A DNA stretch of 6,541 nucleotides from Betaproteobacteria bacterium (GCA_020047725.1 JAIFNM010000292.1:1-6541), one strand, 5' to 3'; positions 1 to 5,786 are shown, counted from the first letter of the stretch. The notes: generated by a model not told the origin, from the letters alone. Numbers and translations are program-made.

Positions 1-327
1 GCCGGTGTCGACCAGGTCGTCGATCAGCAGATACCCTTCACCATCGTGATCAATGCCCTTGAGAATCTTCACCGCGGATCGCGCGTTCTGGGCACCTTCG
101 CCCACCGATTCCTCGTAGCTGGCGGCGCAGATGGTATCGAGCAAACGAATTTCCAGTTCACGGGCCACCAGCGCAGCCGGGATCATTCCGCCACGTGCGA
201 TGGCAATGATGCCCTTGAACGGCCCCTTTTCCATCAGTGAGTGACAGAGCAGGCGCGTATCCCGGTGTAACTCGGGCCAGGAGATCACGATATCGTCCCG
301 GTACGGACTGGTGGGCGAAGATTCCAT
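1..327 (-). CDS. gpt: Xanthine/guanine phosphoribosyltransferase, 5' part only
   Basis: Purine salvage enzyme expected to transfer the phosphoribosyl group of PRPP to guanine or xanthine in the cytoplasm. The 109 visible codons start at 327 and run off the left edge; the E. coli protein is about 152 residues, so roughly the last third is missing. Visible signatures are the N-terminal beta strand with ISWPELH (16-22), the pyrophosphate-loop segment IAIARGGMIP (41-50), DTICAASY (64-71), and the start of the PRPP-binding motif LLIDDLVDTG (100-109). These line up with E. coli Gpt (VSRGG, IDDLVDTGGTA). The ATG at 327 is chosen because GAGGA lies 7 nt upstream and a TATAAT promoter sits just before it. 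The frame stays open upstream to an ATG at 477, but that extension would run through the promoter. The xanthine/guanine preference rests on overall resemblance, and a related hypoxanthine-type enzyme is not excluded. Confidence 0.88.
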   Translation of the reverse strand, partial: MESSPTSPYRDDIVISWPELHRDTRLLCHSLMEKGPFKGIIAIARGGMIPAALVARELEIRLLDTICAASYEESVGEGAQNARSAVKILKGIDHDGEGYLLIDDLVDTG

Positions 328-358
328 GCCATGTTCCTCGATAAAATGAATGGCGCAC

Positions 359-387
359 ATTATAGTTGGATGCCATCGAGGAGCCAA
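359..387 (-). promoter_or_regulatory. Sigma-70 promoter of the gpt-like gene
   Basis: Read on the minus strand, a perfect -10 box TATAAT (359-364) is preceded by a 17-bp spacer and TTGGCT (382-387), a 4/6 match to TTGACA. Transcription would begin near 352, giving a leader of about 25 nt that contains the GAGGA ribosome binding site at 335-339. Spacing and position fit the gene start at 327 well. Confidence 0.7.
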
Positions 388-539
388 AATCGGATTTTCT
401 TGCCTCCGTTCTGCGACGAATTCTGGCGGGTGATGCGGCAAGGCGCCCCCGAGCAGACAGACCGAACCAGGTAACATCGTTATCACGCTCGAACGCCGTT
501 CAGGATCAAAAGGGGCATTTCTGTCAGGACAGCCAGTCC

Positions 540-651
540 ATGGCAACACTCCACGTTCGCCATGCTGCAATGAAAGCGGGAAAATCCACGAAACTGCTGC
601 GGCGACTCCAATGATCAGCACGTCTGCGTGCGCTGTTTCCATGCCGACTAA
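540..651 (+). pseudogene. tdk: Relic of a thymidine kinase gene with the middle deleted
   Basis: From the ATG at 540, 24 codons read MATLHVRHAAMKAGKST and then KLLRRLQ before TGA at 612-614. Type II thymidine kinases of the E. coli kind begin MAxLxxxxSAMNAGKSTxLL, so the start position, the P-loop AMxAGKST and the following LL all agree. Shifted by one base, codons 610-648 read NDQHVCVRCFHAD and end in TAA at 649-651. That tail resembles the zinc-binding C-terminus of the family (a conserved CxxC near the end, as in VCRLCY of human TK1). The normal protein is about 190-205 residues, so some 150 central codons, with the lasso and the base-binding and catalytic Glu region, are gone. I infer an internal deletion in a decaying gene. 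The N-terminal match is good. The C-terminal match is weaker and could be chance. Confidence 0.55.
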
Positions 652-675
652 GCAGCTGGCTGATTGAGCCGCTGC
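652..675 (+). terminator. Hairpin directly after the tdk relic, possible old terminator
   Basis: GCAGCTGGCT (652-661) pairs with AGCCGCTGC (667-675) to give nine base pairs with one bulged T (657) and a 5-nt loop. It begins one base after the TAA of the putative tdk tail. Only GTTT follows, so the U-tract is weak and any termination would be inefficient. The placement supports the idea that the end of a real gene is preserved here. Confidence 0.4.
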
Positions 676-758
676 GTTTGCCATTGAGCTTAGCCTGCCG
701 AAAGAATGGCAGAAGCCTTGAATCCGGGCACCCACTCGCTGAAACAGCCTCCTCAACC

Positions 759-784
759 GTTCGAACCACACCGGCAGGCCGTGT
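759..784. promoter_or_regulatory. Palindrome pair, candidate upstream activator site
   Basis: A perfect 8-bp palindrome GTTCGAAC (759-766) is followed at once by an imperfect inverted repeat ACACCGGC-AG-GCCGTGT (768-784, one unpaired C). Measured from the start site predicted by the -24/-12 element (about 888), they lie about 105-130 bp upstream, in the usual window for sigma-54 enhancer-binding proteins. PEP-CTERM genes in related bacteria are often controlled by the PrsK/PrsR two-component system with RpoN. That PrsR binds here is inference only. Confidence 0.25.
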
Positions 785-830
785 CGGAAAATTTTACACA
801 CGCCGAGGCGGTTGTATCGTTAAAAATATA

Positions 831-843
831 TAACGTATTGATA
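831..843 (-). promoter_or_regulatory. Candidate IHF binding site
   Basis: TAACGTATTGATA matches the reverse complement of the IHF consensus WATCAANNNNTTR at every defined position. It lies between the candidate activator palindromes and the -24/-12 promoter, about 45-58 bp before the predicted start site, which is where IHF bends DNA at many sigma-54 promoters. The flanking DNA (815-860) is strongly AT-rich, so a chance match is more likely than usual. Confidence 0.4.
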
Positions 844-862
844 TATAAACATAACTTTTGCA

Positions 863-878
863 TGGCCCGGATTATGCT
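863..878 (+). promoter_or_regulatory. Sigma-54 (-24/-12) promoter for the PEP-CTERM gene
   Basis: TGGCCCGGATTATGCT matches the RpoN consensus TGGCACG-N4-TTGCW at 10 of 12 defined positions. The invariant GG (864-865) and GC (876-877) are separated by exactly 10 bases. Transcription would start near 888, leaving a leader of about 41 nt before the ATG at 930. Sigma-54 control is a known habit of PEP-CTERM genes in species with the PrsK/PrsR system, which supports the call. Confidence 0.6.
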
Positions 879-929
879 AAGAACTTGGTAGCAAAACGTT
901 CCAACACAATTTTCTGAAAGATTTCTAGC

Positions 930-1745
930 ATGAAGACCATTCGAACAACACTCGCTGCTGTAGTACTCGCGGCGACCAGCTTTACCGCAGCGGCAGTCAC
1001 CATCCAGTATCCCTTTAGCGTTACCATTCGCGACTTTCGCGGTGCGGCTGGCTACACCAATCCTGATTTCGACAACAGCGACCCTATCAGCGGTTTGAAG
1101 ACCGGGCTGGTGTCGAGTTCCTTGAGTGGTGGCAAACCCGAATTTATTGGTAGTAACGGTGCCGGAGATATTACGAATGCAACTACTTTTGCCGCTTGGT
1201 ACCGTAAATGTGATGGAGGTACTTATTCCTGTATTGGAGAAGAAAAAGTAACGTTATCTGGCAAGGTTGATCCATTAACCGGCGTATTGACATACAGCAA
1301 CTCATCCTTCTTCCCGGCGGATTTATTTACCAGTAACCCATGGGATTCGCCTAGCAATATTCCTCACAACTTCTTCTTTACGGCCGAATTGAAGGCAAAT
1401 CTGACCTATAACAGTTCGCTGGTGAACCAGTTCAGCTTTACGGGTGACGATGACCTCTGGGTATTCATCAACGACAAACTGGTGCTGGATCTTGGCGGCA
1501 TTCACCCCGCCGTGACGGGAGGGTTTGATCTTGACGACCTAATTGCAAATAACACACTTGCCATTAGTCATGGCGATACGTACTCATTTTCCATGTTCTT
1601 CGCCGAGCGTCACCATACGCAATCCACGCTGAACATAATCTCCTCGTTGGGCCCGTTGCAACAGGTTCCCGAGCCCGCCACGCTGGCTTTGCTTGGCTTG
1701 GGGCTCATTGGACTGGCAGGGATGCGGAAGCGGAAGCAAGCCTGA
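930..1745 (+). CDS. Secreted fibro-slime domain protein with PEP-CTERM sorting signal
   Basis: Predicted extracellular or outer-surface protein of 271 residues, probably part of the exopolysaccharide matrix. An N-terminal signal peptide (1-22) ends in AAA before V23. The body (about 31-238) matches the fibro-slime family, a PA14-like beta fold: VTIRDF (31-36), FAAWYR (87-92), NFFFTAEL (147-154), FSFTGDDDLWVFIND (168-182), LDLGGIH (186-192) and FFAERHHTQSTLNI (223-236). The DDD at 173-175 corresponds to the Asp-Asp pair that binds calcium in PA14 adhesins. The C-terminus is a PEP-CTERM tail: VPEP (246-249), a hydrophobic helix (about 250-263) and a basic end RKRK (266-269), recognised by exosortase (XrtA/EpsH), which is not in this window. 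The start has only a weak GAAAG binding site 9 nt upstream. GC falls to about 40% in the central part (1141-1260), well below the neighbours. Ligand and exact role are unknown. Confidence 0.88.
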   Translation: MKTIRTTLAAVVLAATSFTAAAVTIQYPFSVTIRDFRGAAGYTNPDFDNSDPISGLKTGLVSSSLSGGKPEFIGSNGAGDITNATTFAAWYRKCDGGTYSCIGEEKVTLSGKVDPLTGVLTYSNSSFFPADLFTSNPWDSPSNIPHNFFFTAELKANLTYNSSLVNQFSFTGDDDLWVFINDKLVLDLGGIHPAVTGGFDLDDLIANNTLAISHGDTYSFSMFFAERHHTQSTLNIISSLGPLQQVPEPATLALLGLGLIGLAGMRKRKQA

Positions 1746-1768
1746 ACGATTGCATCTTTTAGCTACTC

Positions 1769-1800
1769 ATGAAAAACCCCGCTTCGGCGGGGTTTTTCAT
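1769..1800. terminator. Bidirectional rho-independent terminator
   Basis: A perfect 14-bp inverted repeat (1769-1782 with 1787-1800) surrounds a TTCG tetraloop. The GC-rich core CCCCGC/GCGGGG is flanked by A5 on the left and T5 on the right, so it works as a U-tract terminator on both strands. It lies 23 bp after the PEP-CTERM stop codon and 48 bp beyond the ahpF stop, serving both convergent genes. Confidence 0.95.
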
Positions 1801-1848
1801 TGCGCTTCTTATTCGAACACGTAGTTGAAAATCACTGATCACGTAAGG

Positions 1849-3414
1849 TCATGGTGATTCGTTCACCGAGCTACGAATCAAATGATCGAATGCGCCGAGC
1901 GAGGCCTTGGCACCGTCGCCCATGGCGATGATGATCTGTTTGAAGGGCACGGTCGTGCAATCGCCGGCAGCAAAGACGCCTGGTAGCGAAGTCTGGCCAC
2001 GCGCATCGACTTCGATTTCGCCGCGTGGCGACAAGTCGATGGTGCCCTTGAGCCAGTCGGTGTTGGGCAGCAAACCAATCTGCACGAAGATGCCTTCGAG
2101 CGGAATGGTGTGCAGTTCGCTGCTGCCTCTGCCCTTGTAGATCAGACCATTCACCTTTTCCCCATCGCCCGTCGCTTCGGTGGTCAGGGCATTGGTGATG
2201 ACCTTGACGTTGGACAGGCTGAACAGCTTTTTCTGCAACACGGCGTCGGCGCGCAGTACGGTGTCGAACTCGATGAGCGTGACCTGGGCGACAACGCCGG
2301 CCAGGTCAATCGCCGCTTCGACGCCTGAATTGCCACCGCCGATCACCGCCACGCGCTTGCCCTTGAATAACGGGCCGTCACAATGCGGGCAGTAGGCGAC
2401 GCCTCGGCCGCGGTACTCCTTCTCACCTGGCACGTTCATTTCACGCCAGCGCGCGCCGGTGGAGATGATCACCGCCTTGCTCTTGAGTACCGCGCCGCTG
2501 GCCAGACGGATTTCCGTCAGACCATCCTGTCCCTGTGCCAATGCCTCGGCACGTTGCAGGTTGATGATATCTACATCGTATTCCTTGACGTGCTGCTCCA
2601 GTCCAGCGGCCAGCTTCGGGCCATCGGTTTCCTTGACCGAGATGAAGTTCTCGATCGCCAGCGTGTCGAGCACCTGTCCGCCAAAGCGTTCGGCAACCAC
2701 ACCCGTGCGCACGCCTTTGCGTGCCGCGTAGATAGCAGCAGCCGATCCAGCGGGTCCGCCGCCGACGACCAGGACATCGAAAATCTCCTTGGCAGCCAGC
2801 TTTTCTGCTTCGCGTGCTTCGGCACCGGTGTCGATCTTGGCGATGATTTCTTCAAGCGTCATGCGACCCTGGCCGAAGGCTTCGCCGTTCAGATAAACCG
2901 TCGGCACAGCCATGATCTTGCGTTCATTGACCTCATCCTGGAAGGCGGCGCCGTCGATCATCGTGTGGCTGATACCGGGATTGAGCACGGCCATCAGGTT
3001 GAGTGCCTGCACTACGTCGGGGCAGTTATGGCAGGTCAGCGAAATGAAGGTTTCGAACTTGTAGGTGCCTGGAATGGCGCGAATCTGCTCGATCAGCTCG
3101 GCCTCGACCTTGGGCGGGTGTCCACCCGTCTGCAATAGCGCCAGTACCAGCGAGGTAAATTCATGACCCATCGGGATTCCGGCAAAGGCGATGCGTGGCA
3201 CGACGCCAGGGCGGGTCACGGCGAACGATGGTTTGCGTGGATCGGTACCGTCATTGCGCACACTGACCTTGTCGGAAAGTGTGGCAATGTCGTCAAGCAA
3301 TTCGCCCATTTCCTTCGCCTTGTCGCTTGCATCGAACGATGCGACCAGTTCGATAGGTTGCTGAAGGCGCTCGAGGTAAGCCTTGAGCTGGGTCTTGATG
3401 GTGTTGTCGAGCAT
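1849..3414 (-). CDS. ahpF: Alkyl hydroperoxide reductase flavoprotein subunit AhpF
   Basis: NADH:peroxiredoxin reductase that passes electrons from NADH through FAD and two disulfide centres to AhpC. The product is 521 residues, the same as E. coli AhpF, and is similar throughout. The N-terminal tandem thioredoxin-like domain (1 to about 200) carries LTCHNCPD with C128/C131, which reduces AhpC. The linker includes FGQGRMTL (180-187). The thioredoxin-reductase-like part has an FAD-binding GGGPAG (218-223), the redox pair YCPHCD (C342/C345), a NADH-binding GGGNSG (359-364) and a C-terminal FAD motif GVFAAGDCTTVP. I chose the ATG at 3414 because it gives MLDNTIKTQLKAYL, as in E. coli, and has GGGAG 7 nt upstream. 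An upstream GTG at 3450 would add 12 residues lying in the intergenic hairpin. It follows ahpC with a 70-bp spacer and ends at a shared terminator. Confidence 0.97.
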   Translation of the reverse strand: MLDNTIKTQLKAYLERLQQPIELVASFDASDKAKEMGELLDDIATLSDKVSVRNDGTDPRKPSFAVTRPGVVPRIAFAGIPMGHEFTSLVLALLQTGGHPPKVEAELIEQIRAIPGTYKFETFISLTCHNCPDVVQALNLMAVLNPGISHTMIDGAAFQDEVNERKIMAVPTVYLNGEAFGQGRMTLEEIIAKIDTGAEAREAEKLAAKEIFDVLVVGGGPAGSAAAIYAARKGVRTGVVAERFGGQVLDTLAIENFISVKETDGPKLAAGLEQHVKEYDVDIINLQRAEALAQGQDGLTEIRLASGAVLKSKAVIISTGARWREMNVPGEKEYRGRGVAYCPHCDGPLFKGKRVAVIGGGNSGVEAAIDLAGVVAQVTLIEFDTVLRADAVLQKKLFSLSNVKVITNALTTEATGDGEKVNGLIYKGRGSSELHTIPLEGIFVQIGLLPNTDWLKGTIDLSPRGEIEVDARGQTSLPGVFAAGDCTTVPFKQIIIAMGDGAKASLGAFDHLIRSSVNESP

Positions 3415-3446
3415 TTTTGTTCTCCCAATTTCGCATTCTGGATTGA

Positions 3447-3470
3447 CCACGAAGGGCGTGCCCTTCGTGG
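3447..3470. repeat. Perfect palindrome in the ahpC-ahpF spacer
   Basis: CCACGAAGGGC (3447-3457) and GCCCTTCGTGG (3460-3470) are exact reverse complements separated by GT. In the ahpC-ahpF transcript this forms a very stable 10-11 bp hairpin, 14 nt after the ahpC stop and 32 nt before the ahpF start. No U-tract follows, so it does not look like a normal terminator. It may instead protect the 3' end of ahpC mRNA or cut expression of ahpF, fitting the usual excess of AhpC over AhpF. That role is inference. Confidence 0.75.
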
Positions 3471-3484
3471 ATTAACTGCCAGTC

Positions 3485-4051
3485 TTAAATCTTTCCAACC
3501 AGATCAAGCGACGGTGCGAGAGTGGCTTCGCCTTCTTTCCACTTGGCCGGGCAGACTTCGCCCGGGTGCGAGGCCACATATTGGGCCGCCTTGACCTTGC
3601 GCAGCAGTTCGGAGGCGTCGCGCCCGATTCCGCCGGCGTTGATCTCGACGATCTGGATCTTGCCCTCAGGGTCGATAACGAAGGTGCCGCGATCAGCCAG
3701 GCCGGCTTCCTCGATCATCACGCCGAAGTTGCGAGTGATCGTACCGGTCGGGTCGCCGATCATCACGTAGTCGATCTTGCGAATGGTGTCCGAGGTGTCG
3801 TGCCAAGCCTTGTGCGTGAAATGGGTGTCGGTCGAGACACTATAGATTTCAACCCCGAGTTTCCTGAATTCAGCATAGTTATCCGCAAGGTCGCCCAGTT
3901 CGGTCGGGCAGACAAAGGTGAAGTCAGCCGGGTAGAAGAAGACGACGGACCATTTGCCGCGCAGATCGGCGTCCGATACCGGGACGAACTTCCCCGCGTG
4001 GAAAGCGGTGGTGTTGAATGGAAGAACTTCGCTATTGATCAGTGATTTCAT
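3485..4051 (-). CDS. ahpC: Alkyl hydroperoxide reductase peroxiredoxin AhpC
   Basis: Typical 2-Cys peroxiredoxin of 188 residues (187 in E. coli) that reduces hydrogen peroxide, organic peroxides and peroxynitrite in the cytoplasm and is recycled by AhpF. The peroxidatic motif PADFTFVCPTE holds C48 with T45 and P41 of the PxxxTxxC signature. The conserved arginine is R121 in DRGTFVIDP. The resolving cysteine is C167 in GEVCPAKW. GGIG (140-143) is the loop linked to sensitivity to over-oxidation. The C-terminal tail from about residue 155 looks essentially identical to E. coli AhpC. The ATG at 4051 is preceded by AAGGAG with 7-nt spacing, an excellent binding site. The gene leads the ahpC-ahpF operon, diverges from the GGDEF gene, and has an OxyR-like site upstream. 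Confidence 0.98.
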   Translation of the reverse strand: MKSLINSEVLPFNTTAFHAGKFVPVSDADLRGKWSVVFFYPADFTFVCPTELGDLADNYAEFRKLGVEIYSVSTDTHFTHKAWHDTSDTIRKIDYVMIGDPTGTITRNFGVMIEEAGLADRGTFVIDPEGKIQIVEINAGGIGRDASELLRKVKAAQYVASHPGEVCPAKWKEGEATLAPSLDLVGKI

Positions 4052-4116
4052 GGTGAGACTCCTTTGGTGTTTCAGTGGATAAAGTGAAGCGACGAGTGAA
4101 TGGTAACGACGCCACG

Positions 4117-4145
4117 ATAATCAATCCAATTGATTGTAGTCATAA
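4117..4145 (-). promoter_or_regulatory. Candidate ahpC promoter
   Basis: On the minus strand, GATTAT (4117-4122, 5/6 to TATAAT) lies 17 bp from TTATGA (4140-4145, 3/6 to TTGACA), predicting a start near 4110 and a leader of about 59 nt. The poor -35 overlaps the OxyR-like operator, as expected for an activator-dependent promoter. An alternative -10, TACAAT (minus strand, 4134-4139), cannot be excluded. Confidence 0.4.
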
Positions 4146-4165
4146 TATAAATAGCTTTTGACTAT
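4129..4165. promoter_or_regulatory. OxyR-like operator between ahpC and the GGDEF gene
   Basis: The pattern ATTG-N7-TCAT-N7-ATAG-N7-CTAT matches the OxyR tetramer consensus ATAG-N7-CTAT-N7-ATAG-N7-CTAT at 13 of 16 bases. The right half (4151-4165) is perfect in both tetranucleotides. OxyR is the usual peroxide-sensing activator of ahpC in proteobacteria, and the site overlaps the predicted ahpC -35. It also lies about 47-83 bp before the predicted start of the divergent GGDEF transcript. The region is AT-rich, so the match needs testing. Confidence 0.45.
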
Positions 4166-4196
4166 GATCAGATCAGTCCAGCCAATTTATGCCAAG

Positions 4197-4205
4197 TGCT
4201 ACAAT
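4197..4205 (+). promoter_or_regulatory. Candidate extended -10 promoter of the diguanylate cyclase gene
   Basis: TGCTACAAT combines the extended TGn element with TACAAT (5/6 to the -10 consensus). No convincing -35 is seen, which extended -10 promoters or activator-dependent promoters can tolerate. The start would be near 4212, leaving about 69 nt of leader before the GTG at 4281. It would also place the alternative TTG start at 4158 outside the transcript. Confidence 0.35.
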
Positions 4206-4280
4206 TGTTCACCTTCTTGGTCGAACGGACTGAGATGGCGGCAAGCACGTCACGACACGCGCGAGTATCGAGAGGATACT

Positions 4281-5708
4281 GTGAGCAAACCCGACACCCG
4301 CCCAGCAACCCGCAGCAGATGGCTTAAAGCCCTCTCGGCGAACGAGCTGACCCAGCGCCTGCATGAAAAATCAATGGCTGCGAGCTTTGCCCTCGGTGCG
4401 GCCGTGCTGGTTTTCCTGGTTGCTATTGTTGCGACCGAGACGATTCTCCACTTTCGTGCGGCCGAGGCCACCTCACAGAAGGCGAGTGCGGCACTGGCGT
4501 TTGCTTCGGAACTGCGTGCCCGCACGGATCGGGAGCTCAATTCGGCGCTTTACCTTGGCAGCGGCATCGTCGGTTACCTGAGCGCCCGCAACGCCCCAAC
4601 GGAAAGAAACGAGTTAAAGCGCGTCCTGGCGGCCGTTCATCACGACGGTCCGCACATCAGGAATCTGACACTGGCGATCGGATACACGATTGCCGAGGTT
4701 CATCCGCTCGCCGGGAACGAGCCGGTAATTGGCCGCGACTACCGGGACCTGCCGGCGCAGTGGCCCTCCGTTCGCCGCGCAATCGGAAGTCGATCCGTGG
4801 TATTGACCGGCCCGGTCAAACTGGTTCAGGGCGGGACGGGGCTGATTTATCGACGGCCGATCTTCATCAACGATCAGTATTGGGGACTATTGTCGACGGT
4901 CATCGATATCCCATCCCTTCTGGCAGCGGCAATCAAAGGCCTGGACAAGGAGCGCTTCGAGTTTGCCATCCGTACTGAGGAGCAGGGAGGCGCAGGGGAT
5001 GGAATGCTATGGGGAAACTTGGCCTTGCTCGCCAACGCCGATACAGTTCAGCTCGAAGCGCCAATGCCGAACGGTCGCTGGATCTATGGTGTGCGCGTAA
5101 CCGGAACCGATGAACACGCGCTGACATGGGCTATTCGCGGTCTGGGCTGGGTGATGGCAATCCTCGCCGGCTGGAGTGTTGTCACCGTCTTGCGCCAGCG
5201 CCGCGAATTATCGCGCCAAGCCGGATTTGATCCGCTGACCAGCCTGCCCAACCGGCGCCTGTTCGATGATCGGCTGGAGCAGAGTTTGCGTCGCCGCCAA
5301 CGCAACGGAATCGGGCAGGTGGCTATCATTTTCATCGACCTGAACGATTTCAAGTCAATCAACGATCTTCACGGCCACCGGGCGGGTGATCTGGTCCTGC
5401 AAGTGGTTGCCACGCGCATCCGCGAAGAGATTCGACTCGGCGATACGGTATCGCGTTGGGCTGGCGACGAGTACGTTCTGATTGTTGAAGACACGAACGC
5501 AGAGCTCCTGGCGATCCTGATCGAACGCCTGCGCCAACAGATCGAAACGCCCATTAATGTCGACGACCTTAACTTGGCCATAAGCGCAGCCTTTGGTGCA
5601 GCCTGTTATCCCAACGAAGCGACGACGTCGGTAGCGATGCTGGATCTGGCTGACAAGCGCATGTATCAGAACAAGACCAAAGCCAAAGGCCACGGCGAAA
5701 AACGCTGA
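4281..5708 (+). CDS. Membrane-bound CHASE-GGDEF diguanylate cyclase
   Basis: Predicted inner-membrane enzyme of 475 residues making cyclic di-GMP from two GTP in response to a periplasmic signal. A helix at about 33-55 and a second at about 284-304 frame a periplasmic CHASE-type sensor (about 60-275), recognised by IRNLTLAIGY (126-135), VHPLAGNE (140-147), WPSVRRAI (161-168), LTGPVKLVQGGTG (175-187) and YWGLLSTVIDI (200-210). The GGDEF domain starts at DPLTSLPNRR (317-326). It has the metal and substrate segment FIDLNDFKSINDLHGH (351-366, D353) and the active-site loop AGDEY (394-398), a usual variant of GGDEF that keeps the key residues. The inhibitory I-site R385-L-G-D388 sits exactly five residues before it, so product inhibition is likely. 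No EAL domain is present. The GTG at 4281 is preferred because AGAGGA lies 4 nt upstream. A TTG at 4158 would add 41 unconvincing residues. The ligand is unknown. Confidence 0.9.
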   Translation: MSKPDTRPATRSRWLKALSANELTQRLHEKSMAASFALGAAVLVFLVAIVATETILHFRAAEATSQKASAALAFASELRARTDRELNSALYLGSGIVGYLSARNAPTERNELKRVLAAVHHDGPHIRNLTLAIGYTIAEVHPLAGNEPVIGRDYRDLPAQWPSVRRAIGSRSVVLTGPVKLVQGGTGLIYRRPIFINDQYWGLLSTVIDIPSLLAAAIKGLDKERFEFAIRTEEQGGAGDGMLWGNLALLANADTVQLEAPMPNGRWIYGVRVTGTDEHALTWAIRGLGWVMAILAGWSVVTVLRQRRELSRQAGFDPLTSLPNRRLFDDRLEQSLRRRQRNGIGQVAIIFIDLNDFKSINDLHGHRAGDLVLQVVATRIREEIRLGDTVSRWAGDEYVLIVEDTNAELLAILIERLRQQIETPINVDDLNLAISAAFGAACYPNEATTSVAMLDLADKRMYQNKTKAKGHGEKR

Positions 5709-5728
5709 TTCCTTGTCCGTTTTTCGTC
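5694..5728 (+). terminator. Hairpin overlapping the end of the diguanylate cyclase gene
   Basis: CGAAAAACG (5696-5704) and CGTTTTTCG (5718-5726) are exact reverse complements, extendable by a G:U and a G:C pair to 5694/5728, with a 13-nt loop that holds the TGA stop (5706-5708). The stem is A/U-rich in its middle and no U-tract follows it, so it is an unusual terminator at best. It may instead stabilise the 3' end of the mRNA. Confidence 0.35.
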
Positions 5729-5780
5729 AGAGACAATCGCCGGGATATTCACAAACGCGACGTCTGCCGCTGCCCTCGGT

Positions 5781-5786
5781 TACAAT
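5781..5786 (+). promoter_or_regulatory. Candidate -10 box for the ybiT-like gene
   Basis: TACAAT (5/6 to TATAAT) lies 40 bp before the GTG start. The best -35 at 18-bp spacing is GCGACG (5757-5762), only 3/6. Since the previous gene ends at 5708 and a hairpin overlaps its end, a separate promoter here is reasonable but the support is weak. Confidence 0.35.

Larger units (their letters stand above)
328..929. other. Roughly 600-bp intergenic region without an intact gene
   Basis: This gap between the gpt-like gene and the PEP-CTERM gene has open frames on both strands, but none longer than about 82 codons resembles a known protein as a whole. The exception is a short stretch from 540 that matches the thymidine kinase N-terminus and is annotated separately as a relic. 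The left edge holds the gpt promoter. The stretch 388-539 shows only small palindromes (491-501 and 521-532) with no assignable role. The right part, from about 759, holds the control region of the next gene and turns strongly AT-rich at 815-860. Confidence 0.7.

Noticed and set aside
158..376. Open frame on the minus strand of 72 codons over the gpt region
   Set aside because: It is a shadow of the gpt-like gene in another frame and resembles nothing known. The true frame shows clear phosphoribosyltransferase motifs.
366..539. Upstream TTG-started extension of the frame that contains the tdk relic
   Set aside because: The residues before the ATG at 540 match nothing, there is no binding site at 366, and known thymidine kinases begin at the equivalent of 540.
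2383..3138. Long plus-strand open frame of 251 codons inside ahpF
   Set aside because: It lies opposite the clear ahpF coding frame, has no recognisable motif or binding site, and such antisense frames are common in GC-rich genes.
3415..3450. Longer ahpF start at GTG 3450
   Set aside because: It begins inside the intergenic palindrome and adds 12 residues absent from E. coli AhpF, while the ATG at 3414 has a good binding site and a matching N-terminus.
4158..4280. TTG start at 4158 for the diguanylate cyclase
   Set aside because: It lies upstream of the likely promoter and overlaps the OxyR-like site. The 41 extra residues show no family likeness, and the GTG at 4281 has AGAGGA before it.
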